Shown: one piece after another, positions 9,294 to 21,522 of the stretch
How the letters are laid out: each line of letters starts with the position of its first letter
Numbering within the stretch: position 1 is the first letter of the stretch
Assembly (NCBI RefSeq): GCF_001718315.1
Contig: NZ_CP013362.1
Span: forward strand, 496,001 to 560,000
Direction: 5' to 3'
Origin: Burkholderia diffusa
GTDB taxonomy: Bacteria > Pseudomonadota > Gammaproteobacteria > Burkholderiales > Burkholderiaceae
DNA length: 64,000 nt
The notes under the pieces: model-generated
What the model saw: the letters and a program-made list of their open reading frames with translations, nothing else
What the model was told of the DNA's origin: nothing
Database searches by the model: none
Made by a program: the position numbers and the translations under genes

Positions 9294-11137
9294 AGCCGTC
9301 GCAAAAGCGCCAGGACGTGAAATTCTCGTCGAGCCCCGTGCTCGGCGTGCACCTGCCGATGTGGCGCTCCAAGCTCGTCGTGTTCCTGCTGTTCATGGCG
9401 TTCGTCGCGCTCGCCGCGCGCGCGTTCTGGATCCAGGGGCCCGGCAACGCCTTCTATCAAAAGCAGGGCGAAAGCCGCTACCAGCGCACGATCGAGCTGC
9501 CGGCCACGCGCGGCAAGATCCTCGACCGTAACGGGCTCGTGCTCGCGACGAGCTTGCCCGTGCGCGCGATCTGGGCGATTCCGGACGCCGTGCCGGACGA
9601 TCTCGACGCCGGCAAGATCAACCAGCTCGGCAAGCTCCTTGGCATGACGCCAAAGGAACTGCGCGTGAAGCTGTCGGAAGACAAGGGGTTCGTCTACGTC
9701 AAGCGCCAGGTGCCGATCGACGTGGCGGACAAGGTCGCCGCGCTCGATATTCCCGGTATCTATCAGCGCAACGAATACAAGCGTTTCTATCCGGAAGGCG
9801 AGATCACCGCTCACCTGATCGGCTTCACGAACGTCGAGGACGAAGGCCAAGAAGGCGTCGAGCTCGGCGACCAGAAGCTGCTGTCCGGCACGTCCGGCGT
9901 GCGCCGCGTGATCAAGGACCGGATGGGGCACATCGTCGAGGATGTCGCCGAACAGATTCCGCCGCACAACGGGACGGACGTCGACCTGTCGATCGACAGC
10001 AAGATCCAGTACATCGCGTATGCGAACCTGAAGGCCGCCGTCGAGAAGTTCAAGGCGAAGGCCGGCGCGGCGATGGTCGTTGATGTGCGCACCGGCGAGG
10101 TGCTGGCGCTCGTCAACTACCCGACGTACAACCCGAACGACCGCTCGCGCATGACGGGCGAGCAGTTGCGCAACCGGATCATGACCGACGTGTTCGAGCC
10201 GGGTTCGATCATGAAGCCGTTTACCGTGTCGCTCGCGCTCGACCTGCACCGCGTGACGCCGAACACGCTCGTCGAGACGGGCAACGGACATTTCGTGCTC
10301 GACGGCGCGCCGATCACCGACGATGCGGGTTTCGGCACGCTGACGGTCGGTGGCGTGATCCAGAAGTCGAGCAACATCGGCGCGACGAAGATCGCGATGA
10401 CGATGCGGCCCGAGGAAATGTGGAATATGTATACGAGCATCGGCCTCGGCCAGGCGCCGAAGGTCGGGTTCCCGGGCGCGGTGGCCGGCCGCCTGCGTCC
10501 ATGGAAGAGCTGGCGTCGCATTGAGCAGGCGACGATGTCGTACGGCTACGGCTTGTCGGTGTCGCTGTTCCAGCTGGCGCGCGCATACACGGCGATCGCG
10601 CACGACGGCGAGCTGATGCCCGTGACCATATTCAAGACAGACCCCAACCAGCCGATCGTGGGCACGCAGGTGTTCAACCCGACCACCGCGCGCGAGGTGC
10701 GTGCGATGCTCGAAACGGTGGTGGCGCCGGGCGGTACGTCGCCCGATGCGGCCGTGCCGGGTTATCGCGTCGGTGGCAAGAGCGGCACCGCTTACAAGCA
10801 CGAAGGCCACGGCTACACGCGCAAGTACCGCGCGTCGTTCGTCGGCATGGCGCCGATGCCGAATCCGCGCATCGTCGTCGCCGTGTCGGTCGACGAACCG
10901 ACCGCCGGCAGCCACTTCGGCGGCCAGGTGTCCGGCCCCGTATTCTCGGCGATTGCGGGCGATACGATGCGCGCGCTGAACGTGCCGCCGAACATGCCGA
11001 TCAAGCAGCTCGTCGTGTCCGACGACGCACCCGGCGCGCCCGCCGGGACGGGCCCGCAAAAGCTCGCCGCGGGCAGCGGTGCGAAGCATATGATCGTATC
11101 CAGCACGACACGTAATTCACCAGGAGTTGTTCGATGA
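9290..11137 (+). CDS. ftsI: Peptidoglycan D,D-transpeptidase FtsI (PBP3)
   Basis: 615-residue class B penicillin-binding protein that cross-links septal peptidoglycan with its partner FtsW. A cytoplasmic tail precedes one transmembrane helix at about residues 27-47 (KLVVFLLFMAFVALAARAF). The pedestal/dimerisation domain follows (RGKILDRNGLVLA near 76). The transpeptidase domain has all three active-site motifs: S306-I-M-K309, S360-S-N362 and K497-S-G-T500. It is a target of beta-lactams such as ceftazidime. The start and stop overlap ftsL and murE by 4 bases each. Confidence 0.97.
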   Translation: MKPSQKRQDVKFSSSPVLGVHLPMWRSKLVVFLLFMAFVALAARAFWIQGPGNAFYQKQGESRYQRTIELPATRGKILDRNGLVLATSLPVRAIWAIPDAVPDDLDAGKINQLGKLLGMTPKELRVKLSEDKGFVYVKRQVPIDVADKVAALDIPGIYQRNEYKRFYPEGEITAHLIGFTNVEDEGQEGVELGDQKLLSGTSGVRRVIKDRMGHIVEDVAEQIPPHNGTDVDLSIDSKIQYIAYANLKAAVEKFKAKAGAAMVVDVRTGEVLALVNYPTYNPNDRSRMTGEQLRNRIMTDVFEPGSIMKPFTVSLALDLHRVTPNTLVETGNGHFVLDGAPITDDAGFGTLTVGGVIQKSSNIGATKIAMTMRPEEMWNMYTSIGLGQAPKVGFPGAVAGRLRPWKSWRRIEQATMSYGYGLSVSLFQLARAYTAIAHDGELMPVTIFKTDPNQPIVGTQVFNPTTAREVRAMLETVVAPGGTSPDAAVPGYRVGGKSGTAYKHEGHGYTRKYRASFVGMAPMPNPRIVVAVSVDEPTAGSHFGGQVSGPVFSAIAGDTMRALNVPPNMPIKQLVVSDDAPGAPAGTGPQKLAAGSGAKHMIVSSTTRNSPGVVR

Positions 11138-12672
11138 GCGCCGCTCGCAGTTCCCATCCGGCGCATCAGCAGATCGCGGCCGCGCTTGCGTGGCTGCGCG
11201 AGCATGTGGCCCCCGCGGCGCAATTGCATGCCGACACGCGCAGCCTGCAGGCGGGCGACGTGTTCCTCGGCTATGCGGTCGACGGGGCAGACAATCGCGC
11301 CTTCATTTCAGATGCCGTCGCGCGCGGCGCGGCCGCGGTGCTGTATCAGCCGGAAGGTCTCGAAGCCGCACCGGCCGTACCCGTCGCACTCGCGGTGCCG
11401 GCGCTCGACCAGCTGGCCGGCGAGATCGCCAGCGGCTGGTACGGCGACCCGAGCGACAGCCTGCTCGCCATCGGCGTGACCGGCACCAACGGCAAGACGT
11501 CCTGCACGCAATGGATCGCGGCCGCGCTGACGGCGCTGCATCAGCCATGCGCGCTGATCGGCACGCTCGGCAGCGGCATGCCGGGGCAACTGGTGCCGAC
11601 CGGCTTCACGACACCTGACGCGCCGCAGCTGCAGCGCAGCCTCGCGCAACTGCACGACGCGGGCGCGAAAGCCGTAGCAATGGAAGTGTCGTCGCACGCG
11701 CTGCATCAGGGCCGCGTGAACGGCACGGCATTCGACATCGCCGTCTTCACGAACCTCACACAGGATCACCTCGACTATCACGGCACGTTCGACGCGTACG
11801 AAGCCGCGAAGTCGAAGCTGTTCGCGTGGCGCGGCCTGCGGGCGGCGGTCGTCAATCGCGACGACGAAGCCGGCCGCCGCCTGCTCGAGAAGCTGGCCGG
11901 CCGCGTGCGCACGATCGCATACGGGATCGGCGATGCGCAGGCAGCCGACGCCGATCGCGAGCTGGTCGCGCTCGACGTGCGCGCGACCGCCACGGGTACG
12001 GCTTTCCGCCTGCGCTCGTCGTGGGGCGAAGCGGACGTCGAAGTCGGCACGCTCGGCACGTTCAACGTCAGCAACCTGCTCGCGGTGCTCGGCTCGCTGC
12101 TTGCGGCCGACGTGCCGTTCGACGCCGCCGTCGCGGAGATTGCACGGCTCGAGTCGGTCAACGGGCGTATGCAACGCCTTGGCGGCCGGTTGCAGAACGA
12201 CGAACCGCTCGTCGTGATCGATTACGCGCACACACCCGATGCGCTCGACAAGACGCTCGACGCGTTGCGCCCGATCGCGGCGGCGCGCGGCGGGCGGCTC
12301 GTCTGCATGTTCGGCTGCGGCGGCGATCGCGACGCGACGAAGCGCCCGCTGATGGGCGCGATCGCCGAGCGGCTCGCCGACGAAGTCGTCGTCACGAGCG
12401 ACAATCCGCGCAGCGAGGATCCGCAGCGCATCATCGATCAGGTCATCGCCGGGATGACCGCGCCCGATCGCGCACGCCGCATCGAGGATCGCGCGAGCGC
12501 GATCCTGCAAGCCGTGCGCGGCGCCGCGCGCGAGGATGTCGTCGTGTTGGCCGGCAAGGGTCACGAGGCGACGCAGGAAATCATGGGCAAGAAGCGCGCG
12601 TTCTCCGATCAGGATCACGCGCGGCTCGCGCTTGCGGCACGCGCGACGCACGGCAAGGGGGGCGGCGAATGA
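11134..12672 (+). CDS. murE: UDP-N-acetylmuramoyl-L-alanyl-D-glutamate-2,6-diaminopimelate ligase
   Basis: 512-residue cytoplasmic Mur ligase that adds meso-diaminopimelate to UDP-MurNAc-L-Ala-D-Glu with ATP. The ATP-binding loop GVTGTNGKTS starts at residue 114. The substrate-specificity motif D423-N-P-R426 marks a meso-DAP rather than an L-Lys enzyme. A conserved block, TNLTQDHLDYHG, carries the carbamylated-lysine neighbourhood. It overlaps ftsI and murF by 4 bases each, so the three are translationally coupled. Confidence 0.97.
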   Translation: MSAARSSHPAHQQIAAALAWLREHVAPAAQLHADTRSLQAGDVFLGYAVDGADNRAFISDAVARGAAAVLYQPEGLEAAPAVPVALAVPALDQLAGEIASGWYGDPSDSLLAIGVTGTNGKTSCTQWIAAALTALHQPCALIGTLGSGMPGQLVPTGFTTPDAPQLQRSLAQLHDAGAKAVAMEVSSHALHQGRVNGTAFDIAVFTNLTQDHLDYHGTFDAYEAAKSKLFAWRGLRAAVVNRDDEAGRRLLEKLAGRVRTIAYGIGDAQAADADRELVALDVRATATGTAFRLRSSWGEADVEVGTLGTFNVSNLLAVLGSLLAADVPFDAAVAEIARLESVNGRMQRLGGRLQNDEPLVVIDYAHTPDALDKTLDALRPIAAARGGRLVCMFGCGGDRDATKRPLMGAIAERLADEVVVTSDNPRSEDPQRIIDQVIAGMTAPDRARRIEDRASAILQAVRGAAREDVVVLAGKGHEATQEIMGKKRAFSDQDHARLALAARATHGKGGGE

Positions 12673-14075
12673 CGATGCTCAGTCTCGGCGAAGCCGCGCG
12701 CCTGATTCCCGGCGCCTCCGTCCACGGCGATCCGGACGCCACGTTCGAGCGCGTGTCCACGGACAGCCGCACGGTCGGTCCGGGCGACCTGTTCGTCGCG
12801 CTGAAGGGCGAGCGCTTCGACGCGCACGACTTCCTCGGCGACGTGGCCGCGCGCGGCGCAGCCGCGGCGCTCGTCGCGCACGCGCCGGCGGGCCTCGCGA
12901 TGCCCGTCATTGAGGGCGGTGAAACGCGCGCCGCGCTCGGCGCGCTCGCGCATGGCTGGCGCAAGCGCTTCGCGGTGCCGCTCGTCGCGGTGACGGGCAG
13001 CAACGGCAAGACGACCGTCAAGGAAATGATCGCGTCGATCTTTGCGGCGGCCGTCGGCGCGGACGCGCGGCTGGCGACGGCCGGCAACCTGAACAACGAT
13101 ATCGGCGTGCCGCTGACGCTGCTGCGCCTGTCGGACGCGCATCGCGTCGCGGTGATCGAGCTCGGGATGAATCACCCGGGCGAGACCGAAGTTCTCGCGC
13201 GCCTCGCGGCGCCGACCGTCGCGCTCGTCAACAATGCGCAGCGCGAACACCAGGAATTCATGGCGACGGTCGAGGCGGTCGCGCTCGAACATGCGGCCGT
13301 GATCCACGCGCTGACGCCGGACGGCGTCGCGGTGTTTCCGGCCGACGATGCGTACGCCGGAATCTGGCGTGTCGCAGCGACCGGCAACCGGATTCTCGAT
13401 TTCGCGCTGCACGACGCGGAACGGCAGGTCGAAGCGCAGGTCACGGCCCGTTTGCACGGCGGCGAGCTTGCGATCGATACGCCGTCCGGCCCGGTGACGG
13501 TACGCCTGCGCGCGCTCGGCGAGCACAACGCACGCAACGCGTTGGCGGCAACGGCCGCGGCGCTCGCGGCCGGTATGGAACTGGCTGCGATCAAGCAGGG
13601 CCTCGAATCGTTCGAGCCGGTCAAGGGCCGTTTGCAGGTCCGGCAGGCGGACGTCGGCAGCCTCGCGGGCGCAACGGTCGTCGACGACACCTACAACGCG
13701 AACCCCGATTCGATGCGCGCGGCGATCGACGTGCTGGCCGCGCAACCGGCTCCGCGCGTGCTGGTGATCGGCGACATGGGGGAGGTCGGCGACGAAGGCC
13801 CGGCATTTCACCGGGAAATCGGCGCGTATGCGCGCGAGCGCGGCATCGATGCGCTGTTCGCGCTCGGCGATGCGTCGCGCGATGCCTGCACGGCGTATGG
13901 CGGCACGGCTCGGCATTTCGACGACGTCGGCGCGCTGGTGACGGCACTGCTCGCGGCGGGCTACGGCGCGCGCGCGACGGTGCTCGTGAAGGGCTCGCGG
14001 TACATGAAGATGGAGCGCGTGGTCGACGCGCTGACGAAACAACCCGCGGCGGGCACGGTGCCCGCTGCACACTGA
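12669..14075 (+). CDS. murF: UDP-N-acetylmuramoyl-tripeptide-D-alanyl-D-alanine ligase
   Basis: 468-residue Mur ligase that joins D-Ala-D-Ala to the UDP-MurNAc tripeptide, the last cytoplasmic amino-acid step. The ATP loop VTGSNGKTTVKE starts at residue 108. Other family blocks are ELGMNHPGE and DDTYNANPDSMRAA. The ATG at 12669 overlaps the murE stop by 4 bases; a much longer open frame extends upstream but is antiphase read-through inside murE. A strong AGAAGGAAGGAAG ribosome site after the stop serves mraY 16 bases on. Confidence 0.97.
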   Translation: MTMLSLGEAARLIPGASVHGDPDATFERVSTDSRTVGPGDLFVALKGERFDAHDFLGDVAARGAAAALVAHAPAGLAMPVIEGGETRAALGALAHGWRKRFAVPLVAVTGSNGKTTVKEMIASIFAAAVGADARLATAGNLNNDIGVPLTLLRLSDAHRVAVIELGMNHPGETEVLARLAAPTVALVNNAQREHQEFMATVEAVALEHAAVIHALTPDGVAVFPADDAYAGIWRVAATGNRILDFALHDAERQVEAQVTARLHGGELAIDTPSGPVTVRLRALGEHNARNALAATAAALAAGMELAAIKQGLESFEPVKGRLQVRQADVGSLAGATVVDDTYNANPDSMRAAIDVLAAQPAPRVLVIGDMGEVGDEGPAFHREIGAYARERGIDALFALGDASRDACTAYGGTARHFDDVGALVTALLAAGYGARATVLVKGSRYMKMERVVDALTKQPAAGTVPAAH

Positions 14076-14091
14076 GTAGAAGGAAGGAAGC

Positions 14092-15261
14092 ATGCTGCTG
14101 GCGCTGGCGCAATGGCTGCAAGGAGACGCAAGCTTTTTGCGCTTGTTCACGTACCTGACGTTCCGCGCGGTGATGGCTACCATCACCGCGCTCGGGATCG
14201 GGCTCGTGTGCGGACCGTGGGTGATCCGCAAGCTGACGCAAATGAAGGTCGGGCAGGCCGTGCGCAAGGACGGTCCGCAGAGCCATCTCGTCAAGTCCGG
14301 CACGCCGACGATGGGCGGCGTGCTGATCCTGATCGGCATCGCGGTCGCGACGCTGCTGTGGGGCGACCTGACGAACCGTTTCATCTGGATCGTGATGCTC
14401 GTCACGTTCGGCTTCGGCGTGATCGGCTGGGTCGACGACTACCGCAAGGTCGTCTACAAGGACCCGCGCGGGATGTCGTCGCGCGAAAAGTATTTCTGGC
14501 AGTCGGTGATCGGGCTGTTCGCGGCGGTCTACCTCGCATTCAGCGTGTCCGAGGCGAACAACGTGCGCGTGTTCGACCTGTTCATGGCCTGGGTGAGGAG
14601 CGGCCTGTCGATGGGGTTGCCCGCGCGGGCCGACCTGATGCTGCCGTTCCTGAAGTCGATCAGCTACCCGCTGGGCGTCTGGGGCTTCATCGTGCTGACC
14701 TACTTCGTCATCGTCGGCGCGAGCAACGCGGTGAACCTGACCGACGGCCTCGACGGCCTCGTGATCATGCCGGTCGTGCTGGTCGGTGCGTCGCTCGGCG
14801 TGTTCGCGTACGTGATGGGCAGCTCGGTGTATTCGAAATACCTGCTGTTCCCGCACATTCCGGGCGCCGGTGAACTGCTGATCTTCTGTTCCGCGATGGG
14901 CGGGGCAGGGCTCGCGTTCCTCTGGTACAACACGCACCCCGCGCAGGTGTTCATGGGCGACGTCGGCGCGCTGGCGCTCGGCGGCGCGCTCGGCACGGTC
15001 GCGGTGATCGTGCGCCAGGAAATCGTGCTGTTCATCATGGGCGGCATCTTCGTCGCGGAAACGCTGTCGGTGATGCTGCAGGTGTCGTGGTTCAAGTACA
15101 CGAAGAAGCGTTACGGCGAAGGGCGGCGCCTGCTGAAGATGGCGCCGCTGCATCACCATTTCGAATTGTCCGGCTGGAAGGAAACGCAGGTGGTGGTGCG
15201 TTTCTGGATCATCACGCTGATGCTGTGCCTGTTCGGTCTGTCCACCCTCAAGTTGCGGTAA
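14092..15261 (+). CDS. mraY: Phospho-N-acetylmuramoyl-pentapeptide-transferase
   Basis: 389-residue polytopic inner-membrane enzyme (about 10 transmembrane helices) that transfers phospho-MurNAc-pentapeptide to undecaprenyl phosphate to form lipid I. Family signatures visible are KSGTPTMGG near residue 66, GWVDDYRKV with the Asp pair, [10 protein letters not shown] with a catalytic Asp, and HHHFELSGW near the C-terminus. The start has an excellent Shine-Dalgarno sequence. murD follows after 16 bases. Confidence 0.97.
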   Translation: MLLALAQWLQGDASFLRLFTYLTFRAVMATITALGIGLVCGPWVIRKLTQMKVGQAVRKDGPQSHLVKSGTPTMGGVLILIGIAVATLLWGDLTNRFIWIVMLVTFGFGVIGWVDDYRKVVYKDPRGMSSREKYFWQSVIGLFAAVYLAFSVSEANNVRVFDLFMAWVRSGLSMGLPARADLMLPFLKSISYPLGVWGFIVLTYFVIVGASNAVNLTDGLDGLVIMPVVLVGASLGVFAYVMGSSVYSKYLLFPHIPGAGELLIFCSAMGGAGLAFLWYNTHPAQVFMGDVGALALGGALGTVAVIVRQEIVLFIMGGIFVAETLSVMLQVSWFKYTKKRYGEGRRLLKMAPLHHHFELSGWKETQVVVRFWIITLMLCLFGLSTLKLR

Positions 15262-15277
15262 AGGAAAGGTAACAAGG

Positions 15278-16801
15278 ATGTCTGGCGAGATGTTTGGAGA
15301 TCGGCAGCGGCCGATGGTGCTCGTACTGGGGCTCGGGGAGTCGGGTCTCGCGATCGCGCGATGGTGCGCGAGGCACGGGTGCCGGCTGCGAATTGCCGAT
15401 ACCCGCGAGGCGCCGCCGAACCTTGCCGCGCTGCAGGCCGAAGGCATCGACGCGGAGTTCGTCGGCGGGCCGTTCACGCCTGCGCTGCTCGATGGCGGCG
15501 TCGAGATCGTCGGGCTGAGCCCCGGCCTGTCGCCGCTGGAGCCGGCGCTCGCGGCGTTGATCGCCGCCGCGAACGAGCGCGGGATCGCGGTGTGGGGCGA
15601 ACTGGAATTCTTCGCGCAGGCGCTGCGCGCGCTCGGCACGAGCGGCTACCAGCCGAAGGTGCTCGCGATCACCGGCACCAACGGCAAGACCACGACGACG
15701 AGCCTCACGGGCCTGCTGTGCCAGCGTTCGGGCAAGAAAGTGGCCGTCGCCGGCAACATCAGCCCGGCGATGCTCGACCGGCTTGCGGCGGCGATCGACG
15801 ATACGGCGCTGCCCGACGTCTGGGTGCTCGAGCTATCGAGCTTCCAGCTCGAAACCACACGCACGTTCGCGCCGGACGCGGCCGCGATCCTCAACATCAC
15901 GCAGGATCACCTCGACTGGCATGGCAGCTTCGACGCATACGCGGCGGCGAAGGGCCGGATTTTCGGTGCGACGACGACGCGCGTGCTCAATCGCGACGAT
16001 GCGGCCGTGATGAAGTTCGCGCCGGCCGCCGGCGCGGCCGATGCGGCGCGCACCGTCACGTTCGGCCTGAACGAACCGGTGCATGACGGCGACTACGGCC
16101 TGTCGCGCGACAACGGCATTGCGTGGCTCGTCGAAGCCGTTGATCGCGACGCGCCGGACGAGACCACGACGAGCCGTCGGCGCAAGCGCGACGGCGCGCA
16201 TACGCCCGACATCGCGCAGAAGCGCCTGATGCCGGCGGACGCGTTGCGCATCCGCGGGCTGCACAACGCGGCGAACGCACTCGCCGCGTTCGCGCTTGCA
16301 CGCGCGATCGACCTGCCGGCCGCGCCGCTGCTGCACGCGCTGCGTGAATACCGCGGCGAAGCGCATCGCGTCGAAGTGATCGCGACGATCGACGACGTGG
16401 ACTATGTCGACGACAGCAAGGGAACGAACGTCGGCGCGACGGTGGCCGCTCTCGACGGGCTCGCGCAGAAGATCGTGCTGATCGCCGGCGGCGACGGCAA
16501 GGGTCAGGATTTCGCGCCGCTGGTCGCGCCGGTCGCGCGCTGGTGCCGTGCGGTGATGCTGATCGGCCGCGACGCCCCTGCGATTCGCGACACGCTCGCC
16601 GAAACCGGCGTGCCGCTCGCCGATCACGCGACGCTCGAAGCCGCGGTGCATGCTGCTGCCGAGCTTGCGGAGCCGGGCGACGCGGTGCTGCTGTCGCCCG
16701 CGTGCGCGAGCCTCGACATGTTCAGGAACTACGCCCATCGCGCGGACGTGTTCCGCGCGGCGGTGGATGAAATCGCCATCGACAAAGGAGCGACGCCATG
16801 A
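15278..16801 (+). CDS. murD: UDP-N-acetylmuramoylalanine-D-glutamate ligase
   Basis: 507-residue Mur ligase that adds D-Glu to UDP-MurNAc-L-Ala. An N-terminal Rossmann-like segment, [16 protein letters not shown], binds the substrate. The ATP loop [13 protein letters not shown] is near residue 130, followed by [11 protein letters not shown]. The protein is longer than E. coli MurD (438). Part of the excess is a basic, probably disordered insertion at about residues 285-315 (including R300-R-R-K-R304) in the central domain. The start follows AAGGAAAGG with AAGG just before ATG. It overlaps ftsW by 4 bases. Confidence 0.95.
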   Translation: MSGEMFGDRQRPMVLVLGLGESGLAIARWCARHGCRLRIADTREAPPNLAALQAEGIDAEFVGGPFTPALLDGGVEIVGLSPGLSPLEPALAALIAAANERGIAVWGELEFFAQALRALGTSGYQPKVLAITGTNGKTTTTSLTGLLCQRSGKKVAVAGNISPAMLDRLAAAIDDTALPDVWVLELSSFQLETTRTFAPDAAAILNITQDHLDWHGSFDAYAAAKGRIFGATTTRVLNRDDAAVMKFAPAAGAADAARTVTFGLNEPVHDGDYGLSRDNGIAWLVEAVDRDAPDETTTSRRRKRDGAHTPDIAQKRLMPADALRIRGLHNAANALAAFALARAIDLPAAPLLHALREYRGEAHRVEVIATIDDVDYVDDSKGTNVGATVAALDGLAQKIVLIAGGDGKGQDFAPLVAPVARWCRAVMLIGRDAPAIRDTLAETGVPLADHATLEAAVHAAAELAEPGDAVLLSPACASLDMFRNYAHRADVFRAAVDEIAIDKGATP

Positions 16802-18066
16802 GCTGGTCCGATCGCCTCGTCTCCCGTTTCAACGACCGGCGCGACACCGGCGGCCGCGTCGCGTCGGCCACGCGCGCCGCGACCGGCGGGCTTGCGAGCG
16901 TCGTCAACGGCGTGCGGCCGAGTCGCTCGCGGATGCTCGATTTCGACTACTCGCTGCTGTGGGTCGCGATCGCGCTGCTCGGGCTCGGCGTCGTGATGGT
17001 GTATTCGGCGTCGATTGCGATGCCCGATTCGCCGAAATACGCGTCGTATCACGATTACGCGTTCCTGATGCGCCACTGCGTGTCGCTCGTCGTTGCGTTC
17101 ATCGCGGCGGTGATCGCGTTCCGCGTGCCGGTGTCGACCTGGGACAAATACGCGCCGCATCTCTTCCTGATCGCACTGGTCGGCCTCGTGATCGTGCTGA
17201 TCCCGCACGTCGGCAAGGGCGTGAACGGCGCGCGCCGCTGGATTCCGCTCGGCATCACGAACATGCAGCCGTCGGAAATCATGAAGCTCGCCGTGACGAT
17301 CTACGCGGCGAACTACACGGTGCGCAAGCAGGAGTACATGCAGAGCTTCGCGAAAGGCTTCCTGCCGATGGCGTTCGCAGTCGGTCTCGTCGGCGCGCTG
17401 CTGCTGCTCGAACCGGACATGGGCGCGTTCATGGTGGTCGCCGCGATCGCGATGGGCGTGCTGTTTCTCGGCGGCGTGAACGGCAAGCTGTTCGGCGGCC
17501 TGGTCGCGACCGCGGTCGGCACTTTCACGATGCTCGTGTGGCTGTCGCCGTGGCGTCGCGAGCGGATCTTCGCGTATCTCGATCCGTGGGACGAACGCTA
17601 TGCGCAGGGCAAGGCGTATCAGCTCACGCACTCGCTGATCGCGTTCGGCCGCGGCGAGTGGTTCGGCGTCGGTCTTGGCGGCAGCGTCGAGAAGCTGAAC
17701 TACCTGCCCGAAGCGCATACCGACTTCATCCTCGCGGTGATCGGCGAGGAACTCGGCTTCGTCGGCGTGCTGGTCGTGATCCTGCTCTTCTACTGGATCG
17801 TACGTCGCGCGTTCGAGATCGGCCGTCAGGCGCTCGCGCTCGACCGCACGTTCGCGGGCCTGATGGCGAAGGGCATCGGCATCTGGTTCGGTGCGCAGAC
17901 GTTCATCAACATGGGCGTGAACCTCGGGCTGCTGCCGACCAAGGGCCTGACGCTGCCGCTCGTGAGCTACGGTGGTTCGGGCATCCTGCTGAACTGTGTC
18001 GCGCTCGCGGTGCTGCTGCGGGTCGACTATGAAAATCGCGTACTGATGCGCGGAGGGAAGGTATGA
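16798..18066 (+). CDS. ftsW: Peptidoglycan glycosyltransferase FtsW
   Basis: 422-residue SEDS-family integral membrane protein that polymerises lipid II at the septum together with FtsI. A charged cytoplasmic N-terminal tail of about 50 residues precedes some 10 transmembrane helices. Conserved blocks are [26 protein letters not shown], the loop around [18 protein letters not shown] and the C-terminal [10 protein letters not shown]. It overlaps murD and murG by 4 bases each. Confidence 0.96.
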   Translation: MSWSDRLVSRFNDRRDTGGRVASATRAATGGLASVVNGVRPSRSRMLDFDYSLLWVAIALLGLGVVMVYSASIAMPDSPKYASYHDYAFLMRHCVSLVVAFIAAVIAFRVPVSTWDKYAPHLFLIALVGLVIVLIPHVGKGVNGARRWIPLGITNMQPSEIMKLAVTIYAANYTVRKQEYMQSFAKGFLPMAFAVGLVGALLLLEPDMGAFMVVAAIAMGVLFLGGVNGKLFGGLVATAVGTFTMLVWLSPWRRERIFAYLDPWDERYAQGKAYQLTHSLIAFGRGEWFGVGLGGSVEKLNYLPEAHTDFILAVIGEELGFVGVLVVILLFYWIVRRAFEIGRQALALDRTFAGLMAKGIGIWFGAQTFINMGVNLGLLPTKGLTLPLVSYGGSGILLNCVALAVLLRVDYENRVLMRGGKV

Positions 18067-19162
18067 CCGCGTCGCGACGCACGCTGATGGTGATGGCAGG
18101 CGGCACCGGGGGCCACGTGTTCCCGGGGCTCGCGGTCGCGCACCGGATGGAAGCGGCGGGGTGGCGCGTCGTATGGCTCGGCAATCCGGCCGGGATGGAG
18201 GCGACGCTCGTGCCGAAGCACGGCATTCCGATGGAATACGTGCGCTTCGGCGGACTGCGCGGCAAGGGCCTGAAGACCAAGCTGACGCTGCCGTTCAATC
18301 TGCTGCGCGCATGCTGGCAGAGTCTCGGCGCGCTGCGCCGCGTGCGGCCGGACGTCGTGCTCGGGATGGGCGGCTACATCACGTTCCCGGCGGGCGTGAT
18401 GACTGCGCTGTCGGGCCGCCCGCTGGTGCTGCACGAACAGAATTCGATCGCCGGTCTCGCGAACAAGGTGCTCGCGAAATTCGCGAAGCGCGTGCTCGTC
18501 GCGTTCCCCGGCGCACTGCCGCACGCGGAATGGACGGGCAACCCGATCCGCGCGGAACTTGCGCGCACGGAAATGCCCAAAGCACGCTATGCGTCGCGCA
18601 GCGGCCCGCTGAACGTCCTGGTCGTCGGCGGCAGCCTTGGCGCCGCCGCGCTGAACGAAGTCGTGCCGCGCGCGCTGGCGTTGCTGGCGCCGGGCGAGCG
18701 CCCGCGCATCGTGCACCAGGCCGGCGCGAAGCACATCGACGCGCTGAGGGCGAATTACGAAGCGACCGGATTCGCCGGCGGCGACGACGTGCGGCTCGTG
18801 CCGTTCATCGACGACATGGCGAGCGCATACGCGGCGGCGGACCTCGTGATCTGCCGCTCCGGCGCGATGACGGTGTCGGAAATCGCGGCGGTGGGCGTGG
18901 CGGCGCTGTTCGTGCCGTTCCCGTACGCGGTCGACGACCACCAGACGACCAACGCCGCGTTCCTCGCCGATGCGGGCGCGGCGGTGCTGGTGCAACAACG
19001 CGACCTGTCGGCGGAACTGCTTGCCGACTGGCTGCGCGGCCAGTCGCGGGCGTCGCTCGCGGACATGGCGGAGCGTTCGCGCTCGCTGGCGAAGCCCGAG
19101 GCCACCGATGAAGTCGCGCGCGTCTGCGCGAAGGTGGCCGGCGCGAACCTGGAACAACTGCA

Positions 19163-19166
<4 letters not shown>
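18063..19166 (+). CDS. murG: UDP-GlcNAc:lipid I N-acetylglucosaminyltransferase
   Basis: 367-residue peripheral membrane GT-B glycosyltransferase that adds GlcNAc to lipid I, giving lipid II. The N-terminal glycine-rich loop [14 protein letters not shown] is at about residues 12-25. Further motifs are [26 protein letters not shown] and the UDP-binding [15 protein letters not shown]. The start overlaps ftsW and the stop overlaps murC by 4 bases. Confidence 0.97.
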
Positions 19167-20560
<1,394 letters not shown>

Positions 20561-20561
20561 C

Positions 20562-21503
20562 ATGAGCGGGATCGATCCGAAACGTTTCGGCAAGGTGGCG
20601 GTGTTGTTCGGCGGCGAATCGGCCGAGCGCGAGGTGTCGCTCACCTCGGGCCGTCTCGTGCTGCAGGGCTTGCGTGACGCGGGCGTCGACGCGCATCCGT
20701 TCGACCCGGCCGAGCGGCCGCTGTCGGCGCTGAAGGACGAAGGCTTCGTGCGCGCGTTCAACGCGCTGCACGGCGGCTACGGCGAGAACGGCCAGATCCA
20801 GGGCGCGCTCGATTTCTACGGGATTCGCTACACGGGCAGCGGCGTGCTCGGCTCGGCGCTTGGTCTCGACAAGTTCCGCACGAAGCTGGTGTGGCAGCAG
20901 ACGGGCGTGCCGACGCCGCCGTTCGAGACGGTGATGCGTGGCGACGACTACGCGACGCGCGCGGCGGACATCGTCGCGAAGCTCGGCCTGCCGCTGTTCG
21001 TGAAGCCGGCGAGCGAAGGCTCGAGCGTCGCGGTGCTGAAGGTGAAGACGGCCGACGCGTTGCCCGCCGCACTGTCGGAAGCCGCGACGCACGACAAGAT
21101 CGTGATCGTCGAGAAGAGCATCGAAGGCGGCGGCGAATACACCGCGTGCATCGCCGGCGATCTGGACCTGCCGCTGATCAAGATCGTGCCGGCCGGCGAG
21201 TTCTACGACTACCACGCGAAGTATGTCGCCGACGACACGCAGTACCTGATTCCGTGCGGGCTGCCGGCCGACAAGGAAGCGGAACTGAAGCGCATCGCGC
21301 GCCGTGCGTTCGACGTGCTCGGCTGCACCGACTGGGGGCGCGCGGATTTCATGCTCGACGCCGCCGGCAACGCGTATTTCCTGGAAGTGAACACGGCCCC
21401 CGGGATGACCGACCACTCGCTGCCGCCGAAGGCTGCGCGCTCGATCGGCATCAGCTATTCGGAGCTGGTCGTGAAGGTGCTGTCGCTTACGCTCAACGAC
21501 TGA
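20562..21503 (+). CDS. ddl: D-alanine-D-alanine ligase
   Basis: 313-residue ATP-grasp ligase that makes the D-Ala-D-Ala dipeptide used by MurF; DdlB type by its location in the dcw cluster. N-terminal [14 protein letters not shown] near residue 16 and [14 protein letters not shown] are substrate-site blocks. [11 protein letters not shown] lies in the ATP-grasp domain, and [19 protein letters not shown] carries the Mg-binding residues. The start codon is separated from the murC stop by one base, so coupling is likely. Confidence 0.96.
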   Translation: MSGIDPKRFGKVAVLFGGESAEREVSLTSGRLVLQGLRDAGVDAHPFDPAERPLSALKDEGFVRAFNALHGGYGENGQIQGALDFYGIRYTGSGVLGSALGLDKFRTKLVWQQTGVPTPPFETVMRGDDYATRAADIVAKLGLPLFVKPASEGSSVAVLKVKTADALPAALSEAATHDKIVIVEKSIEGGGEYTACIAGDLDLPLIKIVPAGEFYDYHAKYVADDTQYLIPCGLPADKEAELKRIARRAFDVLGCTDWGRADFMLDAAGNAYFLEVNTAPGMTDHSLPPKAARSIGISYSELVVKVLSLTLND

Positions 21504-21522
21504 CGCAGGAACGGAACGACGT

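Noticed and set aside
9107..11089. 660-codon open frame antisense to ftsI
   Set aside because: High GC with a strong third-position bias makes long antisense frames. The product is His/Arg-rich with no family motif, while the sense frame is a complete PBP3.
11826..12668. N-terminal extension of murF by 281 codons
   Set aside because: It is an out-of-frame reading of murE, and the compact start at 12669 overlaps murE by 4 bases and gives the family N-terminus.
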